DNA from: SPCO01 sp964427285
GTDB lineage: Bacteria; Chloroflexota; Limnocylindria; Limnocylindrales; CSP1-4
DNA length: 64,000 bases
Reading direction: 5' to 3'
Assembly (NCBI GenBank): GCA_964427285.1
Contig: CAYRTS010000007.1
Coordinates: 13,572-77,571 of the forward strand
Shown here: one piece after another, positions 61,780 through 64,000 of the stretch
Layout of the letters: each line of letters begins with the position of its first letter
How positions within the stretch are numbered: position 1 is the stretch's first letter
Notes under the pieces: generated by a model
The model's input: only the letters and a program-made list of their open reading frames with translations
What the model was told of the DNA's origin: nothing
Database searches by the model: none
Translations under genes and position numbers: made by a program

Positions 61780-62601
61780 ATGACGAAGACACCGAGCGAC
61801 TATGTGATCGATCCGGTTGACGGGCTACCTGCGCGGGTCGTCAGGGAGTGGGCGCGGCGGAAGCATCACTATCTCGAGGGCTACGCGGACATCTTCGCGA
61901 CCGGGATGAAGAAGTTCCCGCGACGCGCCTACCTTGATCTCTTTGCTGGGCCGGGGCGATGTTTCGAGCAGGAGACCGGTGAAACCTACGATGGGTCGCC
62001 GCTCATCGGGTTGCGGAGGAACTTCACGGACCACATCTATGTGGAGCTGGAGGACGAGGCAGCGGCGGCGCTCGACGCGCGATGTTCCCCGTGGAAACGG
62101 GAGCGGTACGTCACGGTGATTCCGGGCGACTGCAACGCGAACATTGATGAGGTGATCAGACGCCTACCGCGGTACGGCATCACGTTCGCCTTCATCGATC
62201 CAACGAACTGGCAGATCTCCTTCGATACGATCAGGCGGTTGACGGCGACTCGCCGCGTGGACCTTCTCGTGTCGTTCTTCGGTCCTTCGATGAAGCGTGT
62301 CGCAGACCTGGACCAACCTCGTGTGGACGCCTTCTTCGGCACGAAGGCGTGGAAGACGGATCCGCGATTTCTGGGACCTGACCTTCGCCCAACCCTCTCC
62401 GGGCTCCTCGCCTGCTATCGAGAGCAGCTGGCCGGAATCGGGTACCTCAACCAGCTCTCCGCGCGCGAAATCGCTGTCACGAACTCCAAGAACGTCCCCA
62501 TGTATCTGATGGCGTTCTTCTCGAAGCACCCGTTGGGGTACACGTTTTGGGACCGGATCACCACCCAGGACGAGAAGGGCCAGATCGCTCTGGACTGGTG
62601 A
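61780..62601 (+). CDS. tcmP: Three-Cys-motif partner protein TcmP
   Basis: A 273-residue protein of the TcmP family. The N-terminal LPARVVREWARRKHHYLEGY is followed by a methyltransferase-like glycine loop YLDLFAGPGRCFEQ (about 50) and FAFIDPTNWQISFDTIRRL (about 130), then SFFGPSMKRVADLDQPRVDA. The family is known only from co-occurrence with the three-Cys-motif (Gp37/Gp68) proteins. That partner is here, converging from the right with 3 bp between the genes. Possible SAM-dependent modification is inferred from the fold pattern. Confidence 0.85.
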   Translation: MTKTPSDYVIDPVDGLPARVVREWARRKHHYLEGYADIFATGMKKFPRRAYLDLFAGPGRCFEQETGETYDGSPLIGLRRNFTDHIYVELEDEAAAALDARCSPWKRERYVTVIPGDCNANIDEVIRRLPRYGITFAFIDPTNWQISFDTIRRLTATRRVDLLVSFFGPSMKRVADLDQPRVDAFFGTKAWKTDPRFLGPDLRPTLSGLLACYREQLAGIGYLNQLSAREIAVTNSKNVPMYLMAFFSKHPLGYTFWDRITTQDEKGQIALDW

Positions 62602-62604
62602 GTT

Positions 62605-63390
62605 CTACGCAGATGCGGCGAGACGTGTCTTCTGCAACCGCGAAGCATTCGCTGGCCCCAAGTCCGGCTCCGGGTACTGATCCCATGTTCGTCCGTCGAG
62701 CTCGCGACCATGCGACTTCGGCGTGCGGCCGCCCCACTGCTTGAAGAAGAAGGCGACACCAGCGGCTAGGCAACGGTCGCGAAGGTCTCGGACCCAATCC
62801 GGGTCCATTGGCCGGTGACCCGCGCCGGACTCGCCGCCAACGATCAACCAGTCGACTCCGGTCAGGTCGAGCGAGGGGAGCGGCCCGAGAAGTGGCTCCG
62901 CGCTGATGAACCGAACCGCAGCCGGCGTTGCTCGCAGGTCGTTTGCACGGCCGACCCAGCGGTCGTTCTCTATCGATGTACCGAGCCATACGTTGGGAAG
63001 GATCCCGTGGCGATCGGTCCATAGCCGGTGGAGCTCGCGCATCCGCTCCGGGCGCTTGCTCAGGACCTGGAACTCGTGACGCGGGCATTGGGCCATGACC
63101 TCGAAGACTTGGCGGATGTACGGGTCGGGCACGAGCTCGTGGAAGAGGTCACTCATGGAGTTGACGAAGACGCGCCGCGGCTGCCGCCAGCGAGTCGGCA
63201 GAAGCAGGCGCTCGGGGTGCAGAATCACGTTCTCGGCGGCGTTGGCCGGCGTCCAGGGCTTCGCCGACCAGCCGAAGCGGAGGCTCAGGGTCTCGGCGTA
63301 GCAGTTGGCGCAGCCCGGCGAGACCTTAGAGCACCCGGTGACTGGGTTCCAGGTCGCGTCGGTCCACTCGATCGGGCTATTGTCGCTCAC
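62605..63390 (-). CDS. Three-Cys-motif protein, phage Gp37/Gp68 (DUF5131) family
   Basis: A 261-residue protein. The defining motif is GCSKVSPGCANCYAE near residue 20 (Cys20, Cys27, Cys30), after WTDATWNPVTG. Other conserved blocks are RVFVNSMSDLFHELVPD, VLSKRPERMRELHR, GTSIENDRWVGRANDLR and the C-terminal FFFKQWGGRTPKSHGRELDG. The clustered Cys may hold an Fe-S centre, as in radical-SAM-like folds (inference). The GTG start has GGGAGA before it; further sequence upstream is poorly conserved. Partner of TcmP. Confidence 0.88.
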   Translation of the reverse strand: MSDNSPIEWTDATWNPVTGCSKVSPGCANCYAETLSLRFGWSAKPWTPANAAENVILHPERLLLPTRWRQPRRVFVNSMSDLFHELVPDPYIRQVFEVMAQCPRHEFQVLSKRPERMRELHRLWTDRHGILPNVWLGTSIENDRWVGRANDLRATPAAVRFISAEPLLGPLPSLDLTGVDWLIVGGESGAGHRPMDPDWVRDLRDRCLAAGVAFFFKQWGGRTPKSHGRELDGRTWDQYPEPDLGPANASRLQKTRLAASA

Positions 63391-63456
63391 GTCGTTTCTC
63401 CCTCGTGGCCGTGATAGTAACGGCGGCAAGAAGACCGACCCGGTCGCGCCTTCTCC

Positions 63457-63660
63457 TCACGTCGCCCGCAGCCGCTCGAGTTCGTCGCGGTGCGTGAAGC
63501 CCGCCATCGCGTCGTCGACGCAGCCGCACCGATCGAACAATCGCGCGAGGTGCCAGTGCACGGTCCTCGTCTGGATCCCGAGGAGGGCGGCCGCGCCCTT
63601 ACGTGAGCCCGTCTGGCAGCGGGCGAGCAGGACCTCGAGTTCCCGGCGGGTCGGGCTCAT
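63457..63660 (-). CDS. Small LuxR-type helix-turn-helix protein
   Basis: A 67-residue protein that is only a GerE/LuxR-like DNA-binding domain: MSPTRRELEVLLARCQTG, then SRKGAAALLGIQTRTVHWHL with the recognition helix, and LARLFDRCGCVDD. Length matches a solitary HTH. Located upstream of the DUF5131 gene in the same direction (66 bp apart), it may regulate that gene. Confidence 0.7.
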   Translation of the reverse strand: MSPTRRELEVLLARCQTGSRKGAAALLGIQTRTVHWHLARLFDRCGCVDDAMAGFTHRDELERLRAT

Positions 63661-63934
63661 GCCGACCGCCGCGGCGTGGCCCATGGCGCTCGCGAATCGG
63701 CCCACGAAGTGGAGGGAACGGCCCACGGATGGGGTTCTTGCACGTTCCAAGGGGCCAGTGGGGCCGATTGGGCCGGTTCTTGAGTGGAAGGACGTCTCGC
63801 CTGCCTCGATTTGCCCATGCGGCGAGGGTGCCCGTCCGGCGACCGCGACGCTGCCGGTCCGTTGCGCCCTTCACGCGACCGCACGAAGGGCCTCGGCGAT
63901 GTGAGCCGGAACTATGATCCGAGTGATGGGACCG
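63661..63934. other. Stretch without a supported gene
   Basis: About 270 bp between the HTH gene and the tRNA fragment. Open frames on both strands are low-complexity Pro/Arg/Gly and lack motifs or ribosome sites. It should contain the promoter of the leftward HTH gene. Nothing else seen. Confidence 0.4.
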
Positions 63935-63962
63935 GGAGGTTCAAATCCTCTCGCCCCGACCA
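63935..63962 (+). repeat. tRNA 3'-end fragment (possible attachment site)
   Basis: A perfect T-arm (GGAGG, loop TTCAAAT, CCTCT) is followed by the 3' acceptor strand CGCCCCG, discriminator A and CCA. The matching 5' acceptor strand and the D-arm are absent upstream. The 3' half looks like tRNA-Pro. Copies of tRNA 3' ends are typical attachment-site scars of integrated elements. It lies 3.8 kb from tRNA-Arg. Confidence 0.6.
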
Positions 63963-64000
63963 GACTCACGTTCGTGCCCGATCTCGAACACGGCCGGCCG

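Noticed and set aside
63305..63904. A 199-codon plus-strand frame over the HTH gene and the DUF5131 start
   Set aside because: Ser/Arg/Pro-rich, overlaps two better-supported minus-strand genes and has no ribosome site.

Overview
The window is high-GC (roughly two thirds G+C by eye), densely coding bacterial DNA. It shows many GTG and TTG starts, many 4-bp stop/start overlaps (ATGA, GTGA, TGATG), Rieske/cytochrome b respiration and peptidoglycan-type lysine synthesis. The gene mix (cytochrome bc cluster with a GltD-like ferredoxin oxidoreductase, DUF2203/DUF309 pair, WYL regulator, NAGPA/phosphoesterase fusion) suggests an uncultured Chloroflexota or actinobacterium-like lineage. That assignment is inference; no rRNA is present. 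Two 100-N runs show that this is a draft scaffold, and both runs sit inside repeats.

Layout. 0-4 kb: initiator tRNA, MFS exporter, VapBC-type toxin-antitoxin pair, class V aminotransferase. 4-9 kb: PEP carboxylase, then a GAF histidine kinase and an OmpR-type regulator. 9-15.4 kb: nitrogen assimilation (amt, gltB and a coupled small Cys protein). 16-24 kb: GNAT acetyltransferase, AbiE-type toxin-antitoxin locus with a frameshifted toxin, tRNA-Lys, a three-gene proline dehydrogenase/aminotransferase/hydroxyacid dehydrogenase operon, and a DUF2203-DUF309-rhodanese operon. 24-30.5 kb: a six-gene respiratory operon (FAD/Fe-S oxidoreductase, cytochrome b, subunit IV, Rieske protein, cytochrome c-cupredoxin fusion, propeller-like membrane protein). 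30.6-37.3 kb: an unknown 580-aa membrane-anchored protein, PIG-L deacetylase, peroxiredoxin, thiamine pyrophosphokinase, YbaK deacylase and small membrane proteins. 37.4-43 kb: ECF sigma factor with a coupled membrane protein, then a diguanylate cyclase with an N-terminal DNA-binding domain. 43.5-50.4 kb: ECF-type vitamin/nucleoside transporter with a SAM hydrolase, WYL regulator, HD phosphohydrolase. 50.4-54.8 kb: lysine operon dapB-dapA-dapD-lysA. 55.4-58.5 kb: a large secreted two-enzyme protein. 58.6-64 kb: AAA ATPase with a nuclease-like end, then an island between tRNA-Arg and a tRNA 3' fragment holding a recombinase remnant, an HNH nuclease, TcmP, its three-Cys-motif (DUF5131) partner and a small HTH protein.

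The most notable points are four. (1) The lysine operon is preceded by a candidate leaderless 26-residue leader peptide with three consecutive Lys codons and then an intrinsic terminator, which looks like ribosome-mediated attenuation. (2) The tRNA-bounded island carries the poorly understood TcmP/three-Cys-motif pair. (3) There are two families of small terminal-inverted-repeat elements, each with two diverged copies. (4) An 80-bp exact copy of the lysA 3' end abuts one of those elements.
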